Below, in pieces: positions 46,512 to 56,040 of a stretch of DNA of 64,000 bases. A model generated the notes under the pieces. The model made no database searches, was not told the origin of the DNA, and saw nothing but the letters and a program-made list of their open reading frames with translations. The translations under genes were made by a program, and so were the position numbers. How positions within the stretch are numbered: position 1 is the first letter of the stretch; the number at the start of each line of letters is the position of its first letter. The stretch is from Davidsoniella eucalypti (lineage: Eukaryota > Ascomycota > Sordariomycetes > Microascales > Ceratocystidaceae): NCBI GenBank assembly GCA_004009845.1, contig RMBW01000049.1, positions 161,305 through 225,304 of the forward strand. Reading direction: 5' to 3'.

Positions 46512-47600
46512 TGTAGCCTTGTTTCGTTTTGGCATTGTCATTTTTCGGGTAATCACTCAGAAATTATCCAAGTGAAGGTTTTCTCTATGAATCAGATATA
46601 TTACTATGGTTGTATAGTTAGTTATAGTTCTATACGGTCTTATTTTTAAGATAGTTCTTCCTGCTGGTGTTGAGGTGGCCTTCGAAAATAGTTGTTTCTC
46701 CTTGTGGTTTTGTTTTTAGACAATTTTTATTATCTATTTTGACAGCAGGTACCACCAATTTTCATGCAAACACCACTAAACTGTCGAAATCACCAAAAAT
46801 GTTAAAATCTTTCAGGAAATTTATGCTAAATAGTAGTCGGAAAAAGATAACTTATGAACAAGCCAAACTTTATTTAAAAACATTCCCTATCTATGTATAG
46901 TCAAAACGCATCTTTTAGCTATATGTATTTGATTTCCCTCATTATCAATATCTCTTACATCTGCTCTGGCTATATTTGTCAATGACATTGAACATCGTTC
47001 CAAGTTATGTTCCCGAAACCCATAGCTGGGTAGGGTCTTTTTTGGGGACTGACAGTATAGTGTTATTAAAATGCGTTACCTTGACAGCGGGACAGCCTTA
47101 AACTTACACCTCCTATTTAGATATGTACTATTTTTCCATAGGGCTGACCTAGTTGTACACCCAGAGGAGTAGATCTAGACCAAGACTAGAGGGGTAACGA
47201 TGAAAGTAAATAAAGAACATGCCATTATAATATTCTTTGTCCCTGGGAAGTATAGCAGGGGCAACAACAAAGAAGCTAAAAAGGAAGCCAGCAGATTTCC
47301 AAAGTTGGAGATGGAAAGACTCGAACGGACTAAACCAGCGGCGGTGCAAGGCCCATGCTGATATAAGAAAGAAAACGATTCATATTGTGCTGACATAGAG
47401 AAGAGCAGGGAAAGAAAGACGGAGAGTCGGATGCAGTTGGTTCAATAGCATGGAAGCTTTGACATCCTCTTGGTAATATGGCCAAGCTTTTAGCGAAGAT
47501 AGCATTGTTGAATAACGGCGTTGTCCGGATAGTCTTGTGTATGAGTGAGACCCAAGCTATGTAAAGTAGAAAGTGGACAGTAATGAAATCAAGAAAAGAA

Positions 47601-47610
47601 AAGATATAAA
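47601..47610 (+). promoter_or_regulatory. TATA-like box of the small secreted protein gene
   Basis: AAGATATAAA about 150 bp upstream of the start at 47757, followed by a long CT/CA-rich leader (about 47645-47755) typical of well-expressed fungal genes. Confidence 0.45.
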
Positions 47611-47756
47611 GGCAGTCGACGTCCTCTGTACAATCCAAACAAAATATCTCTTCTCTATCACTCACCCTCACTCTCTCAACGCTCAACACTTTCTCAACAT
47701 TACTTAATAACTCTTCTTCACCTTAATATCAAACTATCCCCCCCCCTTTCGCAAAA

Positions 47757-48195
47757 ATGAAGTCCTTCGCCATTGCCGCTCTCTTCGCTGCCTCCATGGC
47801 CGTTGCTGCTCCCTCTCCGGAGGGCACTGCTCTTGCAGCTGCCCCTTCGAAGACTTCTTCTATCGTGCCTACTGGTACTCCTGTCCCGGAGAAGTGTGCC
47901 CCTGGCACCTTTAAGTGCTCGCCCAGCGAGGGTCAGGGCCCCGATGGCTGGTCTACCTGCGACGTTCAGGGTCTTTGGGTGGTAAGTTTTTCTTTCTTTC
48001 TCTTCTTAACATTCCCCTTTTGATACTGCTAGGCTGTATATTCTTTCTTCAAGTAGAAACATATGCCAAGTTACAATCAGAGAAATTCCATAGACTAACA
48101 TTGCATGCTTTTGTCCAATATAGTTCGCTGGTCACTGCCCTCCTAGCACCTCTTGCTTCTTCAACGAGGTAAACAAGTCGCCTTACTGCATCTAA
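47757..48195 (+). CDS. Small cysteine-rich secreted protein, 98 aa, two exons
   Basis: Exons 47757-47981 and 48124-48195 flank a 142-bp intron (GTAAGT...ATATAG, phase 0), giving 98 aa. A clear signal peptide (MKSFAIAALFAASMAVAAP) is followed by a Pro/Ser/Thr/Ala-rich spacer and a compact domain with six cysteines: CAPGTFKCS, GWSTCDVQGLWV, GHCPPSTSCFF and SPYCI. The even number of Cys and the C-x6-C...C...C-x5-C...C spacing suggest three disulfides. Similar C-x-PGT-x-x-C...GW-x-x-C...SPYC proteins occur in many filamentous fungi as secreted proteins of unknown role; an effector or wall-binding function is only a guess. Without the intron the frame runs into non-coding sequence, so the splice is required to reach the last two cysteine pairs. 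Confidence 0.8.
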
Positions 48196-48638
48196 GCAGT
48201 CACAAGTAACCACATTGGGCGCTTGCTACTTTGTGTATGCTTAGTACTCGCCTTATTGCATAACAATTCTCTTATCCGAGAACAATCGCATTACGCCAAT
48301 TAGCATTGCATGATAGAAATACCTTTACCTTGTAGTCATTGGTACAACTTTGGCTACTATAAAGGATATAGCTTGATTGGAGCATTATCATAGATTGAGA
48401 AGAGGGGAGTGTAAATTCAGTTGGGAATTATCATATCATAATATACATTGCATCAATATTACATTATATATTTCATTATCATCAGATAAGATATCTGTGA
48501 ATCACCAAGTATATAATTTGTGGGCCATGACGGTAAACATCTCACTAAGACAAGCGTGTTACCATGTGTAACATATCACATAACTATGTAGCTTTCTACC
48601 TTGAGACTAATGGAGCTATTCCCATGACTGCCTAAAAT
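48196..48638. other. Intergenic region
   Basis: AT-rich 3' region of the secreted-protein gene; no gene recognised. Confidence 0.4.
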
Positions 48639-48947
48639 CTAGCGAGTATCCAACCATTGTTTCAACTTGCTAATAAGATCTGCCTCGAGGCCCTGGGACA
48701 TTACCAAGTTATCTTTTAGGTGACCAACAGTCATCTGCTGAATAATACCAGATTCAATAGTATTTCTGAGTTGGTTATCAGATAAGTTATTTGGTTTGTC
48801 ATCGGTTGGCCTTCTGCCACGCCTCTGAGGGGCGTCATCATCGGCCTCATGCTCTCGCTTGACAGCCCGTAGACCTTGATGGCCTGTTGACTTGATAAGA
48901 TCATTTATCTCTTGAAAAAGGCCACCAACACTCCTGTTCATGGCCAC
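48639..48947 (-). CDS. Small protein with a SAP-like C-terminus, 102 aa
   Basis: An open frame of 102 codons starting MAMNRSVGGLFQEINDLIKS. The centre is charged (KREHEADDDAPQRRGRRPTD). The last ~35 residues, MTVGHLKDNLVMSQGLEADL then ISKLKQWLDTR, follow the SAP helix-turn-helix pattern (hydrophobic-x2-LK-x2-L...G...DLI-x-KL), which binds DNA or RNA in nuclear proteins. The match is short, so the domain call is tentative. The product may be complete, since it has its own start and stop. Confidence 0.5.
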   Translation of the reverse strand: MAMNRSVGGLFQEINDLIKSTGHQGLRAVKREHEADDDAPQRRGRRPTDDKPNNLSDNQLRNTIESGIIQQMTVGHLKDNLVMSQGLEADLISKLKQWLDTR

Positions 48948-49469
48948 TGAAGTAAAATGGCAATGTTAACGGAATGATAATAGGGTGGTAATTAAATCAA
49001 ATTCGAAAGCTAAAGATCGATACAACTTGCTATCATTCGAGTTTGGCTTGAATTACAACTTACAGCACAGGAAACTCACGCGCCATCACGTGACTCCGAT
49101 TCAGCTTCCTGCCTGTATAAAAGTAAGTTCACCGACCAATCATAGAGATTGCGCTGGACATCTTCCTAATTACACGAAACTTGACGGGGAATGGACAGGT
49201 CTTTTCTTTTCTTTTTTCTTTCTATTGGGTCCTAACAGGCGACTCAATTAGTGCTAAAGCAAAAGCTCTAGAACGTTCAGACTTTCAGACCCCGACTTCC
49301 CATAACAAGATTTTTTTTATTTAGTTTATTTTTATTAAGGTGGAAATAGAGCTATGTAGCACATCGGTATCCTAAGATACACAGCCCTGAGCTAATACTA
49401 GTTAGTATACAATGTAACATTATCTGTTGCATCTGATGGGCTAGCATCTGGCGGAGCGTCGGTATCCGA

Positions 49470-50035
49470 GAGATCAGAATCTGATATGCCGATATTTGGA
49501 GGGATGAGCTACCCGTATCCTTGGTGGTCGACTAGGGTGAATTGAAGATTCGTTTGCCAATTGAGCAACCGCATAATATCGTGAGTTGACATCGAAAACC
49601 ACTTTTTCGATAGAATCGTATGCTGTTTTTTTGCCAGGTTCTTTATGCTGCAAAAATAGTTTGATAATAGTTTCAACATGGTCCTCAACAGCCAGTCGAG
49701 AAAATAAAAACATGATCCTCACATGACAATGGCTTTGCCAGCTTTTTCTGGTTGGAGGCAATACTGCTAAAGCTTGGAAATAGTTCTTGTTCACCGAAGA
49801 AAGTATAGAAGTGAGTGAACTTTTGTTCATGAATGCTCTCGAAGTTGGTCCAAGATTTCAAGAAGTAGGCCCACCAGTTGCATGGAATGCTTTATTTGGC
49901 TCGTTTCGATGCTTGGTAGTTGAGTGAAAAACTGTTGTAAAGATGTGTTGAGAAGTCAGAAAGCACATTGAACTTTCGAGCAGCTTCTTTCTCGAGTCGT
50001 TCCTTCTCGGTGCGTGCTTCGGCTTGGTGCTATTT
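49470..50035 (-). pseudogene. Fragment of a second REase-kinase family gene
   Basis: The minus strand carries pieces matching the N-terminal region of the 39531-42138 gene in order: a coiled-coil end (TEKERLEKEAARKFNVLSDF), SWTNFESIHEQKFTHFYTFF (compare PWSDFPRVHEKKF), then after frame changes a stretch resembling SVIEDDVRDATNIYLQHKGH (here AVEDHVETIIKLFLQHKEPG) and KTAYDSIEKVVFDVNSRY. Frameshifts lie between the pieces, and nothing of the endonuclease core or kinase follows. The 5' side stops at about 50035, just before the Gypsy LTR, so the retrotransposon or a later deletion cut the gene. Confidence 0.7.
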
Positions 50036-50061
50036 ATTTATTTCTCGTTTTACCGTCTTTA

Positions 50062-50306
50062 TGTGAATCACGTGGATCAGACCCTAGTAAATCGTTAAAC
50101 GTTGAGAAACCCTAATAGTCCTCGACGAGGTCCGAACTAACAAAAAGAAAAACAGAGAAACACAAAAAACAAGAACAAATTTTGCATGGGGGAAGCAGTG
50201 GAGAAGACAAGAATAAGGAAGGGAAACGGCCTCCTTATATAGACAAAGGTAACGGCTGTGGTAGATACCACAACCAACAAGATTGGGTCCTAGATCCTTT
50301 CAACTA
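50062..50306 (-). repeat. LTR of a Ty3/Gypsy-like retrotransposon
   Basis: Read on the minus strand, a polypurine tract (GAGGGGGGGG, about 50307-50317) precedes this ~245-bp block. It contains a TATA box (CTATATAAGG, about 50235-50245), a pyrimidine-rich leader, and ends near GATCCACGTGATTCACA, a plausible CA end. A related fragment is at 20205-20290. It lies directly downstream of the integrase-end fragment at 50441-50885, as a 3' LTR should. Exact ends are approximate and no target duplication was confirmed. Confidence 0.65.
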
Positions 50307-50440
50307 CCCCCCCCTCAATGTTCTAACTGCTCTAAAATATATGAGGCTAAAAAAAAATCTAAAAACATGGATGAAAATTGGAGGGGCCAGAAAACAATGG
50401 AACAAATAACCAGATACCAAGAAAAAAATAATTTGACAAA

Positions 50441-50885
50441 TCAACCATGACTAAGTTCAACTGTCACCGGCCCCGACTCATCAACTGTCACCGGCCCCGA
50501 CTCATCATCTTGTACGACTTGAGAGGGGAGCGGACTATTAGCGGCTCGGCGCACCATGCTGACATGAAAACTTGGCCAAATGTTGCCTGGAACATTGAGC
50601 TTGACCACATGGCTACCTACTAATCCTGTGACATTGTAGCGTTTGGCTAGCCAATCGAGTTTGCGAGAGGGACGAGCTGTAGAAATGTTTTTAGTACTAA
50701 GATACACTGTATCACCCACATGGAACTTCTCAGCTGGCTGGCGGTGGCGGTTCGCGGATCTCCCCTGCGCTTCATGAGCAGCAGTGAGAGAGGTGCGATC
50801 AAAGGCCATGGCATCACGGAGCTTTTTTAGCCACTGCCGTGCACCCTCGACTGGAGATCCGGCAGAAGCAGGCAGCCCTAGGTAT
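50441..50885 (-). pseudogene. C-terminal part of a Ty3/Gypsy integrase polyprotein
   Basis: An open frame runs from about 50885 to a stop at 50441. It reads VEGARQWLKKLRDAMAFDRT, QGRSANRHRQPAEKFHVGDT, VYLSTKNISTARPSRKLDWL and IWPSFHVSMVRRAANSPLPS. This is the typical end of fungal Tf1/Maggy-type integrases, where the F-x-VGD-x-V-x-L block leads to the region before a chromodomain. Reverse transcriptase and the integrase core are missing upstream, so only the 3' end remains. A 24-base tandem duplication near the stop repeats DESGPVTV. Confidence 0.8.
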
Positions 50886-51654
50886 TAGTCAGTGACTTTT
50901 GAGAGCTAAACGCACATACAAATGAGCCCTTGTCCTTATTCTCAACTCAATTCAAGACTAGCTATATGTATGATGTCTAAAACCTATGTAGAAACGGTAA
51001 TTATGTATGACTTTGCTTACTAAGAAAGATTTTTGAATTTTTTGATTGCTTTGTTTTCAATACTTTAACCTCTAAATATGTTTTTGTGTATGATTATGGA
51101 ATAGAATGTTTAGATCTATGGAGGAATTAGAAAATAAATGATATTAACTATAAGTATTTGATACTTTTGTATGAAGTAGTAATCTTTATTCAGAATTGGG
51201 TACAACTTTGAAGTGCTTCACAAAGATGAGTACTAGCTAGGGAGTGGAAATTAACTAGCTTGCCTTTTATGTTTCTTTTCGCTGAAGGAGTACATAATTT
51301 ATGAACTGTACTTTAAAAGAACCGCAGCAATACTACTAGTATTTGGACTCAAATAGCACTGGAATAAATTTACTGGGCCAAACGCAATAGAAAAGGCAAG
51401 TTATAAGTGCAAGTACATCAAGGGCAGGTATACATACTCTAAAACACTAAGGGTAAAGTACAAGAATCTGTATTAGTCAGATATGGCAAGATGTAGAAAA
51501 TTTTAGCAGCAAATATATCAAGTACTATCACAATAAACACTCAAGGCGATGTAGAAGAACATCCTGATTGAAGATAAGATTGAAGAGTTGGTTTTAAAAA
51601 TAACATATTGACGGTAATTCTCCATACAATGCATAGACATATTGATCAACTTGG
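50886..51654. other. AT-rich spacer
   Basis: Lies between the Gypsy remnant and the 5S/LINE stack. No coding or RNA feature is recognised. Confidence 0.4.
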
Positions 51655-51879
51655 GTGCATCAAAAATGACAAATGTTGAAAAAAGAAAGCGAGAATGAAC
51701 AGCAGCATTGGGAACCGGTGCTGATCGCTCTTAGAAATGCACGACGAAGTGGAAAAGTTCGTCTTTAGATGAGGGGGAGGTACCGTGAACTCAAAGTACG
51801 GAGGTTGTATACAGCGTCATGGATATGACGTAAGAATTACGGAAAACTATAGCAAAAAAGGTGCACAAAGACCAAAAAG
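51655..51879 (-). repeat. Downstream flank of 5S copy 2 (shared module)
   Basis: Matches 33496-33700 on the other strand over about 200 bp, including the GTGCACC segment, the C-run, TTCGTCGTGCATTTCTAAGA-like block and TTTTTGATGCACCCAA at its end. It shows that both 5S genes carry the same downstream sequence. Confidence 0.75.
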
Positions 51880-51995
51880 ACATACAACACCCGGTATTCC
51901 CACGTGGTCACCCACCGTAGTACTGATCGAGCGCTTGATAGTTTAACTAGGGGAGAGCGGACGGGATCCCGTGCTTTCTATCAGCTATGGTCGTA
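51880..51995 (-). rRNA. 5S ribosomal RNA (copy 2), 5' end displaced by retroelements
   Basis: Nearly identical to 33377-33495: starting TACGACCATAGCTGATAG and ending GTTGTATGT then a T-run. The first three bases (ACA) are replaced by the end of an (AAC)n tail, so the usual upstream promoter is not adjacent; it lies about 4.8 kb away at 56804-56861. The internal control region is intact. Whether it is still transcribed cannot be seen; the AAC may partly restore helix I. Confidence 0.85.
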
Positions 51996-52741
51996 GTTGT
52001 TGTTGTTGTTGTTGTTGTTATATTTATTCTCTTCCTAAACTATTACGAGTGGATTTTCGAGTCCGGTCGTGCCGATTTTTCTGTCTCCGGTATATCTTAT
52101 CCACTTCCACCCGTATCCTAGTCCGGGTCCGGACTACCCTCCCGGGCTCCATAGGACGCCTTCATGGATACCCCCTGTAACTTCGAAACATCCTCAAACC
52201 ATTCCCCAAAAAAAAAAGACCCACATCATCCAAGCCCTAAGTGGGGCTACCATCCACGTAATCAGGTGACCGCACCATCCGACGCGCCTCCAAGAGGCTG
52301 GTGATCGAGTGTCGAGAGAAGCAAAAATTGGCGTAGTCGAGTCGGGTGCGATGGTAGAGGCACAGCGACAAGACTCCCGCGCCGCGGGTTGGGCTTCCGG
52401 AACCTTCAAAAATAGGTTGCCCTTCGAGTATGAGTGTGTCTCCCTGAGCTTTGTAGTGTAGTGACTCGGGAGACCAGCGATCGCGTGAGTGTGGCGAAAA
52501 GGGGGGCGATTGTTGGTGAGAACATCTCTCGAGAGAGGAAAAAGTCGGGCTCAAGGCCTCATACTCGATGCATCAATAAAGACAAGTGTCTAAAAAGATA
52601 AAAAGAATGGACAGCAGCATTGGGAATATGTGCTGGTCGCTCTTGAAAACCCACGACGAAGGGGAAAAATTCGTCTTTGGACAAAGGGGGAGGTACTCGA
52701 ACTCAAAGGTACCCCCCCGAGGGTTGTAGGAGGGAAGGTTG
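51996..52741 (-). mobile_element. ~750-bp non-autonomous element, copy 2 (in 5S gene)
   Basis: In 5S sense it starts at 52741 just after a second 5S start (CATACGACCATAGCT) and ends with (AAC)8 at 51996-52019 joined to TACGACCATAGCT of the 5S gene, which gives a target duplication of about 12-13 bp. The 5' part is the shared 5S-flank module. The 3' part (CGGACTCGAAAATCC...GAGAATAAATATAACAAC) resembles the LINE 3' end (CGGACTCGAAAATGG...GAGGATAAATAGAACAAC). There is no consistent open frame. It is about 97% or so like the copy at 56040-56790 by eye. Confidence 0.8.
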
Positions 52742-52756
52742 AGCTATGGTCGTATG
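52742..52756 (-). repeat. Target duplication: repeat of the 5S gene start
   Basis: CATACGACCATAGCT, equal to 5S positions 2-16 of copy 2, sits between the (AAC)n tail of the LINE and the start of the downstream element. It is the hallmark of target-primed insertion at the same site. Confidence 0.8.
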
Positions 52757-55700
52757 TTGTTGTTGTTGTTGTTGTTGTTCTATTTATCCTCTTGGATCTA
52801 CATAGTTTTTAGCTAATACCATTTTCGAGTCCGAGCATTTACAAGCACAGGGTCAACCCACTGAGTACATGTATCTCGATTTTTCTGAGCACCATTTTCT
52901 TCTTCCTCACGCCTGATATGAAAGACCGAGCTCTATCCAGTTACCTGGCGTCCGCTCCCGGGCTTCATGTCCCTCACGTCCTCATCCTTCCCCACCCCTG
53001 TATAAAGTTTTCCATCAGAAGGTCTTACAAGGTGATTGTACGACTGTAGCCCTGATAGTTGGCTTGTTCTTCGTCCCGTATCAGAGCTTTGGCTAGCGTC
53101 CGTCTCCCCTTGAACGTGGCAAGCAGCTTTAGGGTGAATCGGGTGCTCCAAGGTCTGGTTCGTCTTCGGCAGGTCCATAAGTGAGTCCTATCTTTGTCTT
53201 TTCCGCATCTGGCACATGTGAGGACTGCATTCTCGTGCTTTCGGACGGTATGGTAGTCCTTAAAATCGCCGTGCCCAGATAGAGCGGCTAAAACCTTTCC
53301 TTGTATGTTTCTCGGTCCTCCTGGTACGGCTGAACGCTTCAGATTGGGGAAACCCAGGGTTCTGCGTTCTTCATTATCTCTAATGGCCGCCTGGTTCCTA
53401 AACCACCTTTCAAAGTCCTCTTGTTGTCCTTCATGTATCCTCCTCCTAGCTTTGGCGACTGACATTTTCATGTCAGGGTCCTCATACATTCTGAGTTCCT
53501 GTCTAGACTGTCCCGGGTGTGGGTTCACTGCCGCTGCCTTGGCTAGTTTGTCCGCCTCTTCATTTCCAACTACACCTTCATGTCCAGGTACCCATATGCA
53601 GTGTACCTTTCTGTTCCGGCGCTTCGTCTTAATGGCCTGGATGATGGTTTGTGCTCTGTCCACTTCAGCCTGTGATGAGCCTGGTTTATTCTTCGGGCTG
53701 GTCAGGCGGGTGATTGCCGCTTGATTGTCCAGGCAAAGCCAGACTGTATCACAGTCCTTCAGGGACGCCATCTCCAGGTTTTCAAGTCCTCGTAAGATGG
53801 CTATGATTTCAGCGTCTATGACTTCCTTCATGCTGCCACACTTTTCGTTTCCCTTGAGCAGGAGATTTGTACCCTGTGAGGCGGTCCAACCTGCCCCTGT
53901 CCATCCATTTTCCATCTTTGACCCATCTGTATACAACCACACATCAGTAGGTGGCCTCGTTCGTCGTAGTTGTTGGTGTCTTGCTGCGGCTGCTGCTTTG
54001 TCTAGGCCCACCAGAATGGCTTCTGGTGGTGGGGTGTCTGCTGTGGCTGGAACTGGGTCGAAAGTTCCGTATGCAACAATAGATTTCCCAAGGCTGCTCA
54101 GTAAATCCCTGATGTGGGGGAGGGCCTGTCTGACCGCTCCCGATCTTAGGATGACTCCTCTCATGAGTGGGTGCATTGGGTCTAGTTGATACCATCTAAC
54201 GGCTTCCCTTTTGACTGCATAGTCTAGGAGAATCTGCACTGGAGGCAGATTTGCGAGCATGTGGAGAAGTGCTGTAGGTGTGGTGTTGTAGACCGGCAGT
54301 GCCGCCAGTAGTGCTTTCCTCAAGGCTTTGGAGATAGTGTCAATCTTGCCTTTGTTGCCGTGTTCACCTGCGACCCACCAGGCGGCTGCGCAGTATGTGA
54401 TGATTGGCACGAAGATAGCTTTTACCACTCTAATGATTTCTTCTACTGGAGCGCCATGCTTGCACCCTTTCAGGATTTGCAAAGCGGCGACATTCCTCTC
54501 TAGCTTCTTTGCTGTTTCAATCACGTGTGGTTTAAAAGCCAGTTTTCTGTCAAACCATACTCCTAGCCACCTTAGTGCTTTGTCCTTCTGTGTTGCCTCT
54601 ATGACTGGGAGACCGGTCACCTGTAGAGCGGGGTTGTCATCTTCTCCTCTTTTCTTCCTTGTCCTTCTTGAGAAGTGGATGAGGCCGAATTTCTTCTGGT
54701 CTAGCTTTAGGCCGTTTTCCGTGGCCCATCTGGTCGTGGCTGCTAGGTGGTCCTTCAACTGGGCGATGCATCCTTCGTGAGTGTCATCCGTGACTTTCCA
54801 GGCCCCATCATCCATATATCCCTTCAGCTTGACTGGATTTCCGGTGAAGAGGGGGGCCATGTACAGTGAGTAGAGAATGGGTGACACTGGCGAGCCCTGT
54901 GGTAAGCTGCCTGATGTCGGGCCAGGTGTCTCTTTCACTCCGTCCAACACCACCTGGGCCTTTCGTCCTTCAAGAAAAGATTGAGTCCATTTGGTCAGGT
55001 ATGGGGGCCAGTTTTGTTCCACAAGTCTGGCTACCATTCTGTTTGGCATAATTCCATCGAAGGCTCCAGAGACATCGAATGTGAGGAGTGCTGCCACTTT
55101 CCCTTTTCTGAGATCTTCTTTGATTTCGCTGACGAGTGCTGTTACCAAGTCTGACGCAGATCTTCTTGGTAAAGCGCAGGTGTAGTTGCCAACAAAGAGA
55201 CGTCTTCTCACCGACTCGCGGGCCAGTCTGCTAGCTACGATCCTCTCCAGTGCCTTGGCCAGCGTACATAGTAGCGAAATGAGTCTATATGAGGCTGGGT
55301 CACTGTAGTCCTTTTTCCCAGGCTTCTTGAGGGCGACCAGAACCGCCATTTTGAAGCATTGAGGGTGGTAGCCTGTGCTCAGGCAGAGATTGAAGAGGTG
55401 TGTGATTATTCTCCCAAGGAAGGGCCAGCTGTCAGCAAGGTCCTTGTTCCGAATACGGTCTTCTCCAGGGGCTGTGTTCAGAGGTTTGAAAACCGCCTCT
55501 CTAGCCTCCTCCTCTTCTATGGGTGTCCATCTTTCACTGAGGTCTGCTCTTACTGTAGGTCGGTCTATGTCTGGGAGACCTTTGCCCTTCAAGTGTGCGT
55601 CTCGCAGAGTTTGCAGTTTGTCTTCTGAGGTCTCGGCCATCACTCCATTGGCTTTCTTCAGGGCAGGGGATCTGGACTTCTGGGGTCTGATGAGCCATTT

Positions 55701-56028
55701 CGCGGCATGGAAGGCCTTCTGTGGCGAGTTTAGGGTGGAAACCACATTTCTGAAAAATTCGCGACAAGCATTGGCGATTGTGTTGTTGAAGTGTGCTGTT
55801 GCAGTCTTATAGACACCTTCTGCTAGGGTGAGGTCATCCGTTAGGTTGGTAGCTCCGCTCTTCACCAGGCGGAGTAGCGAGGTGTATGTCCTTCTGGCCT
55901 GAGAGAGTTCTCGTTTGGCCTCTCGGCATTCGGGCCCCCACCATCTATAACCTGTCCCCTTGACTAATCGAGTAGGTGTTGCTGAGTCGATAGCACTCTG
56001 CATCTTGGCAAGTAGTGTGCTCGCGAAG
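52757..56028 (-). mobile_element. 5'-truncated non-LTR retrotransposon inserted in the 5S gene
   Basis: The ~3.27-kb element starts after CATACGACCATA (56029-56040) and ends in an (AAC)n tail (52757-52780) joined to the next 5S start. It has an RT/RNase H frame (53025-56003), then a ~245-bp 3' UTR. The apurinic endonuclease and ORF1 expected of this group are missing at the 5' side, as after incomplete reverse transcription. By RT, RNase H and the terminal zinc knuckle it belongs to the I/Tad1 group; a clade assignment needs a tree. Confidence 0.88.
53025..56003 (-). CDS. LINE ORF2 fragment: reverse transcriptase, RNase H, zinc knuckle, 992 aa
   Basis: An uninterrupted 992-codon frame. Reverse transcriptase: AVLVALKKPGKKDYSDPASYR (fingers, ~220-240), LLTFDVSGAFDGI (~307-318, catalytic Asp), SLPQGSPVSPIL (~366-377) and GYMDDG (~395-400, YMDD catalytic site). 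RNase H: YTDGS (D693), AEI (E732), CLDNQAA (D759) and WVPGHEGVVGNEEAD (H808, D818). A C-x2-C-x7-H-x3-C knuckle lies at 930-945. It starts right after where the endonuclease domain would end, so this is a 5'-truncated copy although its first ATG opens the frame cleanly. There is no stop or frameshift, so the insertion is recent or has escaped RIP mutation. It could not start a new cycle by itself without the endonuclease; other complete copies must exist elsewhere. Confidence 0.93.
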   Translation of the reverse strand: MQSAIDSATPTRLVKGTGYRWWGPECREAKRELSQARRTYTSLLRLVKSGATNLTDDLTLAEGVYKTATAHFNNTIANACREFFRNVVSTLNSPQKAFHAAKWLIRPQKSRSPALKKANGVMAETSEDKLQTLRDAHLKGKGLPDIDRPTVRADLSERWTPIEEEEAREAVFKPLNTAPGEDRIRNKDLADSWPFLGRIITHLFNLCLSTGYHPQCFKMAVLVALKKPGKKDYSDPASYRLISLLCTLAKALERIVASRLARESVRRRLFVGNYTCALPRRSASDLVTALVSEIKEDLRKGKVAALLTFDVSGAFDGIMPNRMVARLVEQNWPPYLTKWTQSFLEGRKAQVVLDGVKETPGPTSGSLPQGSPVSPILYSLYMAPLFTGNPVKLKGYMDDGAWKVTDDTHEGCIAQLKDHLAATTRWATENGLKLDQKKFGLIHFSRRTRKKRGEDDNPALQVTGLPVIEATQKDKALRWLGVWFDRKLAFKPHVIETAKKLERNVAALQILKGCKHGAPVEEIIRVVKAIFVPIITYCAAAWWVAGEHGNKGKIDTISKALRKALLAALPVYNTTPTALLHMLANLPPVQILLDYAVKREAVRWYQLDPMHPLMRGVILRSGAVRQALPHIRDLLSSLGKSIVAYGTFDPVPATADTPPPEAILVGLDKAAAAARHQQLRRTRPPTDVWLYTDGSKMENGWTGAGWTASQGTNLLLKGNEKCGSMKEVIDAEIIAILRGLENLEMASLKDCDTVWLCLDNQAAITRLTSPKNKPGSSQAEVDRAQTIIQAIKTKRRNRKVHCIWVPGHEGVVGNEEADKLAKAAAVNPHPGQSRQELRMYEDPDMKMSVAKARRRIHEGQQEDFERWFRNQAAIRDNEERRTLGFPNLKRSAVPGGPRNIQGKVLAALSGHGDFKDYHTVRKHENAVLTCARCGKDKDRTHLWTCRRRTRPWSTRFTLKLLATFKGRRTLAKALIRDEEQANYQGYSRTITL

Positions 56029-56040
56029 TATGGTCGTATG
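56029..56040 (-). repeat. Target duplication: repeat of the 5S gene start
   Basis: CATACGACCATA, equal to 5S positions 2-13, between the (AAC)n tail of the upstream element copy and the first base of the LINE (CTTCGCGAG). Confidence 0.8.

Noticed and set aside
46331..46516. Arginine-rich 61-codon frame (RRRRYGPIIR)
   Set aside because: Overlaps the inverted repeat, has no conserved motif, and composition looks like chance reading of purine-rich DNA.
51996..52741. The ~750-bp elements taken as solo LTRs
   Set aside because: They have no TG...CA ends or polypurine tract, and end in an (AAC)n tail with duplications of the 5S start, as non-LTR insertions do.
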